From Incurvaria masculella (Eukaryota; Arthropoda; Insecta; Lepidoptera; Incurvariidae): a stretch of DNA of 64,000 bases. The stretch covers positions 18,866,001-18,930,000 of the forward strand of contig OX335647.2 of NCBI GenBank assembly GCA_946894095.1, read 5' to 3'. Shown here piece by piece: positions 23,591-36,186 of this stretch (the stretch's first letter is position 1; each line of letters opens with the position of its first letter). The translations under genes and the position numbers were made by a program. A model generated the notes under the pieces. It was not told the origin of the DNA, searched no databases, and saw only the letters and a program-made list of their open reading frames with translations.

Positions 23591-25559
23591 AGTGTAAGAG
23601 TGCGTTTGAGTGGATTCAATGGCATAGTCTTATTTGATATCGTGTGTGAACTAGTATTTTGAAAGAATACTGAGGAAAGTATGAATGATACGTATGTTTG
23701 ATTAGGGTTTTCTTTGCTGTGCAATAATTAAAATATCGTAAATATAAATAACTGTTTTATTACCGCAGATATGAAACTTGAACAAGGTTCTCTGGATTAT
23801 TTGATTAGATCATTCATTTATTAGACTTTGTGTTAGATTGTAAATTATTAAATTTGATTTATATTGATGATTTCTCTGTGATGTTTATTACAAAATATTC
23901 AAGGACAACATAAAATAATTACCTTGATATTTTGATGGTTTCAGCGAGTTGCCAAAGTTGAAACTATGTCATCTGCTGATAGTAAATATACAATGAACTA
24001 CATACGAATACACTTAATAAATTGTGGTTCAAAAAAAAAATTAAATATATTTTTTTAATTACTTTTAAGCTTCAAATCAGTAAATTTCAAATCATGTAGA
24101 TTTTGAAGAGGAAAGGCTTTGATGTGTTTCAACCAATATTTTCAGAACATCTTTTGTTCAATGTATTCTCTACTCGTTTGAGTAGTCTTCGATCACGATA
24201 TATGTGAGATAATTTTCACATACGTTTTCCAAACGTTTGATTTATTAACGATCTATACTTCCTGCATTTTATGTTGGTGGTTTTACCAACTTTAAATTGA
24301 TTCTTGGTATGGATTATGAGGTCGGCTACGATTCAATTTAACTGAATTGTAGAATACCTGTCTTAATTAAAGTAAAATGACATGGATTCTGTGGAGATCT
24401 CAATAAAATAACAAAACAAATAGAGTTCATCCACATTGCTAGTTGACCGTGTTGTCCGATGGCCAATTATGGAGATATGAGTGCCTTTTGTGTTCATGGC
24501 TTAACTAGTTATGGAAAGTCGTTTATGAAGAAGATCCTTAGCTGAATAGCGGGTGACTTCCACCGATGGATCAGTTGACAAGATGGGGACTTGCAAACTG
24601 CAACGTGGGAAGTATTGGTTAACCTTCAAAACCACACACTCACCCGGAGTGCAACGTTGACGAGTACTACTAGTGAATTGACCATGAATACATAGGGTAA
24701 ACATTGTTCATATTGTTCCCAGAGAACAACTGAAAACACCATACAATTTCAATGCGAATTTGAGGTTCGGTCATTGTGTATTTCAGACTATAAAGTTTGA
24801 ATTGCTTGAATACATTAAACAGCTTCCTGAACCATTCCATATTAGGGCATTGTGATCATATAATGACTGTGTTCACTAAATCAGCCCAATGTCAGAGGAA
24901 AAATGCCAGAACCACACCTATTTATTAATGGAGAGTACAGGCATTTGCAGGGTTTAGCACGCTGCTGCGTGACGCTGAGATGGCAGTAAAATCCAACCTT
25001 TCATAGTTGGTATGCTCTATGTACAACAATAATCCGAAAATGACCATGTCATTCATGCAGTAACATCCAACCTTCATGGTTGGTATGCAAATAGATTCAA
25101 TCAAGTTATTTGATCATATCATAAGCTTGACCTCCCTGTTGGCAGATGTAAAGTAGAGATCAGTGAATTGGATCTCTTTATACTTTGCTAAATTTTGAGC
25201 ATGGAAATTTCTTCAAAATTTGTAACAACAAAGAGGAGAAAGCGATTCGAATATTTAGGCAGGTTTTCACTTGGTTGAGCGGTGGAGAACATTTTTAAAT
25301 TTTCAATGGGGCTCTACTATTGGGGCCTAGCTCAAAATCGTCTTAATTTTTATAATTCTTTTAAATTTCCGCGAATTTTCATTTTATTTGTTTTTATCGA
25401 AGTTTATTGAGCAGCAATATAATAACTTCTGCTGAAATATTTGATATTTTCTTAGTTAAAGAATAAGAGAAGAATATATACAATATAGTATGGGTGAGTA
25501 ATATTGGATTCAAATTAGATTAATAATACTAGACGAACACGTGCCTTTATAAGTCATTA

Positions 25560-25780
25560 TTATTATTATTATTAGTCTTTATTGGTAGATAGGTATAGGT
25601 AGGCTAGGTTAGGTTTAGGCTGTGGGTGATTACAGTTGGATTAGATTAGGTTAGGCTAGGTAAGATTAGGATAAATTGTGGATGTAGGTTAGGTTAACAT
25701 AAGTTAAATTACTTTGAAGGAGGTTAGGTGCAGCAACAACAAACAAACTAACAAACAAACAAACAAACAAACAAAAACCA
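25560..25780 (+). repeat. Simple repeats: (TTA)n, TTAGG-like and (CAAA)n
   Basis: TTATTATTATTATTATTA at about 25558. Degenerate TTAGG-related units (GGTTAGGTTTAGGC, GATTAGGTTAGGC) at 25598-25680. An AAACAAACAAAC tract at about 25739-25775. No coding content. Confidence 0.6.
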
Positions 25781-25986
25781 AACCAAACAAAAAATTTTTT
25801 CCATATGGGAAGTTCGCAGTAGGTGGAAGGATGTTGAAGGTAATTTTGAGATGGGGGCGTGGTTGAGGTTTCCTTAATATGGAATAAAGACATTATTTTA
25901 TTTTATGTTGTAACAATTGTCCTTACCTTATTGAATTAACTGCTTCCCTGCGTGTGGCATCGTGTGCCATGTGCAGTCACAGTTAA

Positions 25987-25997
25987 TTGGGGGCGGC
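25987..25997 (+). promoter_or_regulatory. Weak candidate polypurine tract
   Basis: TTGGGGGCGGC lies immediately before the 3' LTR. It is G-rich but interrupted by a C and short for a polypurine tract. Its position is the main argument. Confidence 0.25.
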
Positions 25998-28900
25998 TGT
26001 GGACGGCCAGCCTCCACACTCAAAACATGATATATAAATACAACAAAGTAGCATCCTATAGGCATATGAAAGTTGCGTCGCGATGCCGCTTAGCGACAAG
26101 TAAAAATAATACTTTTGTTTTACGCACATCTGACTAAACATAAAATCAAGGTCATCGCAAACTGAGGGGCGTAGAGGGGGCGCCGAAAGGCGGAGGTATG
26201 ACCCTGAGCGATCGCGCAGGTACAACGTTCGAAAGTACTCGAATAATGCTCTGCTTAGCGACAGGTAAATAATAATAAAATAATAAGAACACGGCTCACG
26301 CGCCCAAGGCCAACGCCGGCAGAGGGGTGGCGAGCGAGTCTCTGGGGCAGTATGCCTCTATTCAGGGCTTACGGCACGTAGGTTGAATACGCGGAAGTGT
26401 TTTACTATGGAATTTGCACTTGCAAAGTCTTTTCCCTCGTTATATTTTGTTTGGGGACATTGAAACGAGTCATTGAGTTTGAGAAAGTAGCAAAAGTGCA
26501 AATTTAGGAACGAGATGAGTTAGCTAAATAATCTATGTTTTTTGCAGAGTAGGTAGATTTGCAAACAGCTTTTGTTAAAATAGAGTGAAAGAATGGACGG
26601 CACTGGACCTTGGTAAGTCTGTACATATTTTTGGGGACCAGAAACGGTAGCAAACTGCGAGGAGGAGCCCCGTGTGGGGGAGGTGACGGCATATGTATTG
26701 ATTGTATATCGAAGCTCGCGCGGCCTGGAAGATGCGCAAGCGCATTGGATGAAGGATTAGATATGAGGATGTATTGCATTTTGAATAACGAATAGTATGG
26801 AAGGAGATTTTATAAAGTTCTAGGTAAAGTTTTAAGTGGAATAAAATCCCTGGTTACAGTGGGGAAGGTTCTTTTGAGCTCAGATAATTTGTACTATTTT
26901 TAGGAAGGACCTCGCGTGTGTAATGATGGTTCGTCGACTCGGACGAGGGTTACAGGCCGTGGTTTTACGTGGAATACAATCTTGCTCTACAGGGGGAGGG
27001 TTTTCTGTGTTCGAATAATGTATACAGTATTCAGGAAGGGCCTCACGTGGGTATTGAAGGTCCGATGCCTCGGACGAGGGTCACAGGCTGTGGTTTTACG
27101 TGGAATAAAATCTCGCCTCACAGGAGGATGGGTTTCTGTGTTTGATTTATATGGACTATATTTAGGAAGGGCTTAGGAGTGTTTGGGTGTGAGTGAAATG
27201 AGGGAGTGCGTCAGCGCACGCTGAACCAGAAAGATATTAAATTCCTAGGATCAGTGTTGAATAGTAGGACCGAGAGTCCATAGTGGGGCAACGGAACTGT
27301 CACGTACACCGGTTCGCTTTTCTAGACAAAAATCTATCTAGCTAGCTACAAAAGAATAAAACGATATTTCTTCACAGAAATGTTAAGGCGATGGATGTCG
27401 AGTTGTGGGAAGCATGTCTAATCCACATATTTGTGCACGCTATGTGGACTTTTGTTTGCAGTGCAGCCAGAAAACGAGGCATTACGGGACATTCGGTCGG
27501 GTCTGGGATCTCTATGAGGTTCCATGCCAGATTGATTGTACCTTAAACGTAAATGTAGCATCACTAACGAACATTCCGAGAAGCTGCGGATCCTGAATTT
27601 GAGCCTCAAGTTAGATTGGGCGGTACCCCTTTATACTGAAAGGAGCCGGAACCCATTAAGACTTTCATACTCAGTCAAACTCTAGAGAACCTTGAAAGGA
27701 AAATATAGTATTGGCATTATCGCACAAAACTACACTACGATAATACAATACATACCAAAAATCTCTCTGAACATAAATGACACTATGACACCGTATTTTA
27801 AATTGTTGGCATTTAGACCTGGGAGTCATGTTCCAATATTAAAATGTTCACCTCGTTTGAGAGGAAGGCGGAGGCCATACTCTGGTTCGCTTGACAACCG
27901 GCGACCAGGTTGACTATCTTAATAAATACAAAATCTGAAGGCATATCCATCTTGGATTGACCTCAGTGTACATTTCGCAGGCAACTTCCTGTTTCCCTGC
28001 TTAAATTAGTCGACAACCTTGAGGGTTTGTCATGACTGCGGATAACCGCTTATCTTGAACTGCTGTTTCTATCAGCTCTTCTGAAAGCCTTTATTGGCTT
28101 TACCACGATCTGCCAAGTGCCGGAACCGTGAAAATGTGGAGACACTCTCATGACCTACCCTGAGTCCAGGAAAGGCTTCGCGTGTGACTAATGTCACTAG
28201 ACGCGAAAATCTTTAAAGTGACTACGCTTTGGTACGTCCGGAGCGTCGTACTTGACGTTGTCAGTGGACACTCAAAATATATAGTGGTCATGTTGTAAAT
28301 CCAATACCCCAATTGGTATATAATGAACCACATAAACTCATATATCCCTACACGGGAATTGAGCCTTGGTGTTCAGAGGCCATATTCAGGATGGTTGGCC
28401 GCCGCTTTTTGAAGCAGAGGTCGCATATACAGCCTGAAGGCAGGAAGGCGATCATGTGGGGACGCGGGATAACAGTGCCATGGATGGACCTTGGACTGTG
28501 AGGGGCGTCACCATTACCCCATGGGGTAAAAATTTTTTTGAAGTTCTGGGCATGCTGAAATGCTCTATTCCAATCAATTCAGATTTGTGTTTGTATGTGG
28601 GAGCGCGTGTATGAGAGAGAGAGAGATTATGTATCAGGTTAGGATAGGGAGAAAGGAACCGATTAGAAGAACCGAAAGAGACAGACAGCTAGGTACAGGA
28701 GGAGGGCATAGCACCAATGAGGATTTGACAACAATATTCAGGAGAATACAAGTTACCTAAGCAAGTAATGTAGAAAAATAACTAGATTTAACGTGAGCAA
28801 ATCAGGAAACAGTAAATGGGAATATATTATACGAATGGTTATGTAATGTAAATAATGAAAGCATATAGGACGATCACGAGGCAATGGGGAGAACAAATGG

Positions 28901-29036
28901 GACGAGTGGATACATGGTAAATAGGTAATTAATGTAGGATGTATCCAAGGGAAATATAAGGTACATAACTTAGGTTAGATATGTATAAGCTAATGTAGGC
29001 TAGGAGTCTATTTAAGGGGGGGTCTGGAGGTTTACA
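25998..29036 (+). repeat. 3' long terminal repeat (3039 bp)
   Basis: Copy of 16393-19608 with the same TGTGGACGG start and GGTTTACA end. It lacks the 177 bp corresponding to 18640-18816; the junction falls between 28244 and 28245. The indel edges carry no target-site duplication, so a deletion in this LTR is more likely than an insertion in the other. Confidence 0.85.
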
Positions 29037-29040
29037 TGTG

Positions 29041-32000
29041 TTTTGTTTTTCTGAACTGGCTAATGTTAAAATATGAGAAATCCGAGTGCAGTCTATGGAT
29101 GATGACTAAAAAAAATTCCCTTGATCTCTCGCATAAGAACTAGGAGCTCGGTTATCAACCACATTTAGCGTTCTGCAGATTTTAAACTAAATACTTTATA
29201 TCTTGCTATTTCCACCTGTTAACAAATATCTATAAATACATTCAACTGGAATGATATTAATATGAAAAAAACCTGACTGAATTTGAATGAGAATTTCTAC
29301 ACAGATATTGTGCATATCGATACCAATTCAGAGGAGGGTGGATAACGTTTTATGGTAAAGTTGTCAACGTTGACAAGCGAAAGGTAACGTTTATTTATTT
29401 CATATAAGAAAACTCTCCAAGTATTCAGGCGAGTATACTTATGTTTACAATATTTCTCAAACATTCGTGATGTTGATTGTATAGACGGGGCACTGTGAGT
29501 GTGACTTGGAGGCGAATCAGAGGGGACAATCCATCATTTCTTTGTAACAATAGTACAGGACCGCTGTCACCGCCAGGCCGACGCAGATCAAGCCTGAATT
29601 ACTCACTATCTGGAGGCAAACAAATCCGGATTGTGTGAAGAGTCACACCCGTAAGTGTGTCCGCTGTGAAATGGGTTTTGTGCATTCAGTGGAAAGACAA
29701 TGATTTGTTGGTACGGGGTGATCTTGGAAGCGATCTTGGCGTAATCTCTAGCTTGGCATCGATCAAGACAAGGCGCAAATCAACCTTTTGTTCAGTCGAC
29801 AAATCATTATGATATTAAAGAAAAGTTCCTTAATTATTGTTTGGACCCTATATTTTATTTTTGTTATTATTATTGACGGGTATTTACTTATTACAATTTA
29901 GGATGCCCATTATTATCAGTGAACCAATTACTTTTCACTTGATAGAACATTAATGTTGTTTTAAACCTAGGAAAATCGTGGAAAGCCGCTCTGATATCAA
30001 TGGTATTTTTTTTAAATATTATACAGGTTTTATTATTTTTATTTAATAATTTAGTTCGTTTTATTATCTATATCTAAAACTTTAGTCATTTCATCAATTT
30101 AATGATTTGAAAGTATCCATTGTGTACAGATTGATAGTTTGTCACTATTATATGTCCGTCCGATTTTAACTTGAAAACCACCCGATTTTGATGCGGTTGA
30201 TATTTCCGTACAAATGGTTTATAACCAGTTTTAGTAGATACCTATACCAAACCTACTGTCATCATATTGGCAAAACACAACTCAAAGCCTTATGTAGCCT
30301 ACCATACCAGATGGCAACTAAAAAACATTGCAGGATCTATAATTACATTATTTACAATGTAAATTTGATTCATCACGTACATCTTATTTCATAAACCTAT
30401 CGTACATATGTCCCACGATATCTCTACCCGAAGAAAATGTGGGTACCTACTGCAATACATCATATATATGCAACGAATTATATATAATTGTATTTAGATG
30501 TAATTAGGGTAACTGTGAGTGCTTGTCCCACTAATGAGCTTGGTATAAGGTCCATTAACATTAAAATTTTGATACAGGCCGGTCAGGTCACCTTCGAGTC
30601 AGAAAATGTAAGAGGGAACCGCTCACTAAACAATGGAGTGACTCCACTCCAATTATAGGCAGGGATAAAGAAGTTGAATGTTTTTAATAAATGAAAATAC
30701 AAACAGGTTTAAAACAACGTGTAACTATTATTTAATATTTTTTAGTTTCAATGAAATTTAAACAAAATTAGTAGTTTACTAGGAGTTTTCCATTCTTATT
30801 TTATAATTAAAATAATTGACTGTTGTATGATTGTAAAATAACTGAAATGTGAATTTGGATTAAAAAATGTTCAAGATAAAAATTACACACGTTGATAAAT
30901 TTGAAACATACATTTTTTTTTATTTGTCAATCAGAATCACAAAAAAAACTCTTAAACGACATTTGAAATAAAGCATTAAATTTGCATTAAAATATTGTAA
31001 ACAGGTTTTGAAAAATGAGCGTGATTATTTTATAGATATTATATTTATTGATATATATATATATATTATATAAATTAGGTGATTTAATCCCGACTTAATC
31101 TTTTTCATCACTCTTTAACCTCAAATAAATAGGAAAACGGTTATATGGTACCCATAATAATGTACAAAACTTTTAGGGTACTGATCGGTGTTCCTTAGAT
31201 TGTTATGATTGTGATTCCTCAGATGATGTCTTAAACGCCATTAGCAGCGAAAAACGACATCATCCTAGACGCCATACATTAGACTATTATTACCCACATA
31301 CGTTTTTGTTACAAATGCTCATGTCTTCTTTTGCGCCGAGGGTAATGCGCTCTGTATCTTCCAGCGTATTTTAGTAACACATCTTTCGACATCATTTTCA
31401 TTTCTCTATCTTAATAATTGAGGGTGCTAGCCTCCCTCGCACTTTTCTTGCGAAACGATCGAAAAAGAATTTTCAATGCAAAAACTTGAAGAATGACATT
31501 TGAAGGCTCTATCTCTGGGCGCGTCAGCATCGGAGGTCAGAGTAGTTTCTGTCCCATTGTCCAGTCGTCAGCGGCAGACGCAAACAAAGACGGACGACTG
31601 CTGGGCGGATGTGAGGGCGGGCGGAGGCTGCTTGAGGGATCACTAAACAAAGCTGAACACACTTCATTAATCTTGCTCCTGAATGTATAAAGCGGTAATC
31701 ATTGCGGCAAATGTGTCAGACCGATCGACTTTCGAAATTTAAGTTACGATTTTTTTATTTTTTTTCAACGTCCACTTAATCTAAGTTTACAAATTTGTTT
31801 GCCACTGTTTACAGAAATACGGGTTATTGGTACCCGTTTATGTCGATTCGTTAAATTAATATTAATTCACAAAACAATTATGTTTGTATTGATATATGTA
31901 TTGTATTGATATAATATGTTTGTATATTAATTCATAAAATAATTATGTTAGCTTTTACCATATCGCTGAGGTAAATCTACCGAGTAAAATGAAAGTGGTA

Positions 32001-33555
32001 AAAGTCCGAAATTAAATATGACTTTAACCGTTAAGAGTTCAGGATTTACCGTAGTTCGGGATTTTACGGTAACATATACACACTTCCCCTCGTATTAATT
32101 GATAAACCGACCAGCCAGCTATAAGTTGTGCGCAATCGCCGGAAGTAAGTTGCCGGACCGGAGCCGGAGCCGGAAGATGTACCGCTGTGACTTAATGACG
32201 ACGCTAACAGAGACTTTAATGCATAAATAACGGCAAGTTTTGATCGCTTCGCCATAAACGGCGCCGTTTAGTTCGACGGTGTAGTCTCGGCTCTTATCGG
32301 TCACTTGATTTATTTTGTGAGCTCTTAGATTTAGAGCTAGGTCGTTTAATTTTAAATAATCTAACAAGCTCATTTAACGAGTCGAAGAAATCGACGTACT
32401 TGATCATTACATAAATCTCTATGAACAAAAATGAATCGCCGAAATGTATGTAATTCTATGCTTCCGAACGACTGCACCGAATTGGATAATTCTTTTTTTG
32501 TTGTGTTCATAATTGTGAGAACCAGGTTCGTACGTTTAGAGAAAAATTTAGATTAATCCACCGCAAATGCCGGAAATTTGGATGCTATTTTGGTATTAAA
32601 ATCTCAATAGTAATAATGCTATCCCATTGACATTAATATATTACTGGCTATAACATGGAATATGACGTTCAGTTTGACAGTACTGCTGTCACAACTTTTT
32701 ATAATGACAACAAATATCCCATTAAATATTTGCATGGAGGTCATGGAGGTGAAGAATGTAAGAATGTATGGAGTAATAACTTCCATACATCGAGCGCGCA
32801 AAAAATAACGCCACGCGACTAACATTATATCGCCGTACACATTTGTAGCGCAGTGATGAAAACGGAGAAAAATCCAATTTTAAGTCTCCCAAATTGGTAG
32901 ATAAACTGATGTATTTTTTAATATTAGATAATATTAATATTAGAATTATTTTTCAGTAAACCAGATGGATGAAGAAATAATATTGGTATATGGCGAACTT
33001 ACTTTGTAATCGATATTTCATTGGGTCATCGGTGGAGATAATATCTTTGGTGCCCTACGGAAGGACATAACCCGACCAGTTGACCAGTAGTATTAAATGC
33101 TTATCACTTTACCTTGCCTCGGGTACCAATTACCCAATTGAGATGCGTTTTATCTTAAAGTCTAGCCTAAATATACGCAGTACTTACTACTAAACTTGCC
33201 CGAGGTGTAAGCATTGGGGAAAATTCAATTTTTCAATCAATTCAACATTGACACGAGCGGAGCCGGATACCTCAGCTCGTATATTATAAATTACTATATG
33301 AATATTACTACCTTTTAGGTAAATACCTTCAAACGGCTTGAGTTTAATGTAAAGTTAACATGACAAGTAAGATAACATCAGAAATTATTTTGTTTTAATT
33401 AATATTCAATATTGATAATATGGCGAGAATTAACATTAGATACCCCCTGACTCCGAAGGGTTGCAAGGACTCTCTCTTTGTATTTTATAGTCTCTCGAGG
33501 TACTCGGCTCCGCTCAGGCTAATGAGGTTTTGGACTGATTTCGGGGTGAATTATT
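29041..33555. other. Intergenic stretch, nothing recognised
   Basis: AT-rich overall. A (TA)n run lies near 31050-31075, and a GC-richer patch at about 31490-31640 has a 65-codon open frame without domains. Several small open frames at 32-32.8 kb are not convincing. Confidence 0.35.
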
Positions 33556-33770
33556 TCCAGGAAATTATGCGAGTTCCCCATACAAACTTTCATCCCTTAA
33601 TTTACCCCCCTTTGAGTTTAATATTCATCATAAAAGGTAGTGTATGTCCTTCTCCAAGGTCCAGACTATCTCTATACCGAAATTCATCAAAATTGGTTCT
33701 GCGGTTTAGGCGTGAAAAAGCAACCGACAGATTATGCATTTATAATATTAGTATGCATACTACGCTTTGT
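33556..33770 (+). repeat. Interspersed repeat with the common lepidopteran 'TTTATAATATTAGTA' tail
   Basis: ATTCATCAAAATTGGTTCTG, CGGTTTAGGCGTGAAAAAG and TTTATAATATTAGTATGCAT occur in the order I know from a very common lepidopteran repeat, often flanked by phrases such as CCATACAAACTTTCATCCC. It resembles the 3' end of RTE-type non-LTR elements. The 146-codon open frame at 33420-33860 spans it and is therefore not called as a gene. Confidence 0.6.
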
Positions 33771-34143
33771 GGAGCTTCAAAACACCATCTGTCTCTTTCC
33801 TACTATCGCTCAATGCGGAACAGTCAGAGAATGCACCCACACATAGTCAAAGTTCCTTGAATCAGAACCAACCGATGCTGTAAATCCTTTATTTATCAGT
33901 TGAGTTGCTTTCTCGCAGCCCAACTTCTACCACTGGAACCGGATTCGTGAGACGCCTTTGTTGGATACACCAGGGCTTACAAGACGATCACCAAACTGTT
34001 ATTCGATAGAATAGTGTAAGATTCCTATATTACATCAATTTATGTTTGAAATTATATTCAGTAAAATATTTCCCAGTATGGAAGATTATTATACCTAAAT
34101 GTATCATGGACATGAACATGAAGCACTATTCAGCAAAAGTCTA

Positions 34144-34244
34144 ACAGCCGTATTCAGAGTGGGCGGACTAAACCGGTTTTTGTATGGTTAGTCCGGTGCT
34201 AATGTCGTACTGAGTTTGGGTAGGTTCTCTCTGAATACGGCTGT
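34144..34244. mobile_element. 101-bp MITE with 16-bp terminal inverted repeats
   Basis: ACAGCCGTATTCAGAG at 34144-34159 is the exact reverse complement of 34229-34244. The interior also shows partial symmetry (GGACTAAACC / GGTTAGTCC). There is no coding capacity. The small size and perfect TIRs fit a MITE; the superfamily is not evident. Confidence 0.7.
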
Positions 34245-35879
34245 AAAGGCTTAAGTCGTCAGAAGGTATAGTAAGTATTATATATGTATATCAATTTAGC
34301 CTATTTAAACTCTGGAATGTCTACGAAATGTCAACCACAATTTACTTAAAATCATGAAGTGGCGAAATCAATACGTGTTCCATGTTCAAACCCTGTTCTT
34401 GTACAGCCCCGTTATTGTATAGCACTTGTTTAATTTTTTTTCCATTGATCACGCGCGTCAACTGCGAAATAAAAGCGGTTGACGCTGCGATATTGAATTA
34501 GCGTTCGCGACGAGGGTCCAACCATCAAATACTATCCCAGCGCAGTCTCATGGAGTAGAGTATTGTATATGTTAAATGTTAATTTATGTTTAAATTGCTG
34601 AAAATATTTTTTGGAAAGTGCGATTTACTGGTGTAATCATTGTTTCACATTCGGAATCATTACATCGAATTAACGGTGGTCGAAGTGGCAATGTCGGGCA
34701 ATCTAAGGAATTATGTGTTACTGTTGAGTTGAAATTGTGACAGTAGTGTTGTGGTATTAGCCATCAAGGCCAAGTTACATGAAAACATAGAACGCCGCCT
34801 TATTAGAACTCCCGCCCAAATATAAATTTAGAATACGGATCAATTGCGTGTCACCAACTCTTTTTCGATATGATCCCTTGAAATGGCGATTAATCGAAAA
34901 AAGTTGCAAGTAAAATAGGGAAGCACCCAGTGGTGCGTTGTAATAACAGCAAAAATTGAAAACGAATTTTCTCAAAAATGTCTACAGTATTTGATAAAAA
35001 AATTCTAAAGTCAAACCAATACAAATACCAATGTGTGGTTAACAAATCAAAAAGTTATGTGCATGAAAATATTACGAACAAAAATGCTCTATTACAGATG
35101 TTTTTGTCCCCTAGCGACGACTAGTTCAAATATAGAACTCTACTTATACAAAAATTTACTAAAACATGTCAAAAAACATTTCTACCTAAATATATACATT
35201 TTTATACCTAAATAATGATTGGCAAAAGTAATTTATGAAAATATTTCATAAATCATATGTCATAATATTGAAAAGCATAATATTTCATCCTTTCATACAT
35301 CTTTTTCCACCTAAAAACAAACTTTTTATGTAAGCATGGTTGTAGTAATATTACTACTCTATGGGTGTCGTTGTTCCAATGACCAATCGCAGTCACAGCA
35401 GTAATTAAAACGTTTACGACCGATCATTTTTTGTAAAATCTCACTGACAGCAACTTTTTATTTCATTAACAGAGCGCGTCGCCTCCCCGCTAATGGAATG
35501 TTTCAGCCGCATCTACGTGATGGAATAAAGATGGAATGCGAAGACACAGGCTACTGCATAAAATATGATAATTCAATACCGATCATTGCCCTAAAATCTC
35601 AAATAGTCTCGAAGTTAACTAAAGTCTCGCCGATATATTAAATGAGAAATTTGTTGAACTGTATGATTGTTTGTTTTCCAACTTTAAAACTGAGTAAACA
35701 AGTTCGCCTAAACTTGGTAGATGGATGTTATTTTTTCCAGGCCGGTAATGTCCATGGAATATGGACAAAACTTACAAGTCCAGATGAATAATATATTTTT
35801 AGGATAGTCCATGAAATATTAGGTCGCTTAGGAACAAAATTTTACGTAAATATAGTAGATTTTTTTTTTATTTAACAGT
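34245..35879. other. Intergenic stretch, nothing recognised
   Basis: AT-rich. A fragment at about 34750-34782 (GTGGTATTAGCCATCAAGG) resembles the SINE-like tail. No gene is supported. Confidence 0.35.
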
Positions 35880-36186
35880 AAAAAACCGGCCAAGTGCGAG
35901 TCGGACTCGTACACGAAGGGTTCCGTACCATCGTATAAGATTTAACACAAAAAAATAAGTTTTTTGTACAGGACCCCCGTTTATTTTGCATTTTTTTTTA
36001 TTTTACCTATTTGTTGTTATAGAGGCAAAATAAATACCCACTCTGAGAAAAATTCTGCTGCCTACCTATTACGGTTCATGAGATACAGCCCTGTGACAGA
36101 CGGACGGACGGACGGACGGACAAACGGACAGCGGAGGCTTGGTAATAGGGTTCCGTTTTCACCCTTTGGGTACGAAACCCTAAAAA
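35880..36186 (+). repeat. Lepidopteran (GACG)n interspersed repeat, copy D
   Basis: Full-length-looking copy from AAAAAACCGGCCAAGTGCGA to GAAACCCTAAAAA, with CCTACCTATTACGGTTCATG and (GACG)n. It is the closest in layout to copy A. An 81-codon open frame within it is not a gene. Confidence 0.85.

Larger units (their letters stand above)
19609..25997 (+). other. Internal domain of the LTR element, non-coding
   Basis: 6389 bp with stops in all frames at short intervals. It has three parts. 19.6-21.4 kb is AT-rich. 21.4-23.6 kb is strikingly poor in C on the plus strand; for example, line 22201-22260 has about 20 G and 5 C. 23.7-25.9 kb is AT-rich, with degenerate TTAGG-like units around 25600-25740. 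A 33-bp tandem duplication sits at 19992-20057. Two short hairpins with CCAACC...GGTTGG arms occur near 24998 and 25067. No gag or pol motif was found. Confidence 0.6.
16389..29040 (+). mobile_element. LARD-like non-autonomous LTR retrotransposon, 12.6 kb, with 4-bp TSD
   Basis: The element proper is 16393-29036. It has two long direct repeats (16393-19608 and 25998-29036), each starting TGTGGACGGCC and ending GGAGGTTTACA, so the termini are the canonical TG...CA. TGTG at 16389-16392 is repeated perfectly at 29037-29040, as expected of a 4-bp integrase-made duplication. The 6389-bp interior has no open frame above about 90 codons and no recognisable protease, reverse transcriptase, RNase H or integrase motif. 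A large coding-empty interior with LTRs is the definition of a LARD, which must borrow its enzymes from an autonomous relative. LTRs above 3 kb are unusually long. The strand is assigned from the candidate primer site just inside the left LTR. A plain segmental duplication would not predict the TG/CA ends and the TSD. Confidence 0.85.

Noticed and set aside
16389..29040. The pair of 3-kb repeats as a simple segmental duplication
   Set aside because: TG/CA termini, a perfect 4-bp flanking duplication and a primer-site-like motif at the expected offset fit LTRs much better.
33420..33860. 146-codon open frame as a gene
   Set aside because: Most of it is made of a common interspersed repeat (AAAATTGGTTCTGCGG and TTTATAATATTAGTA).
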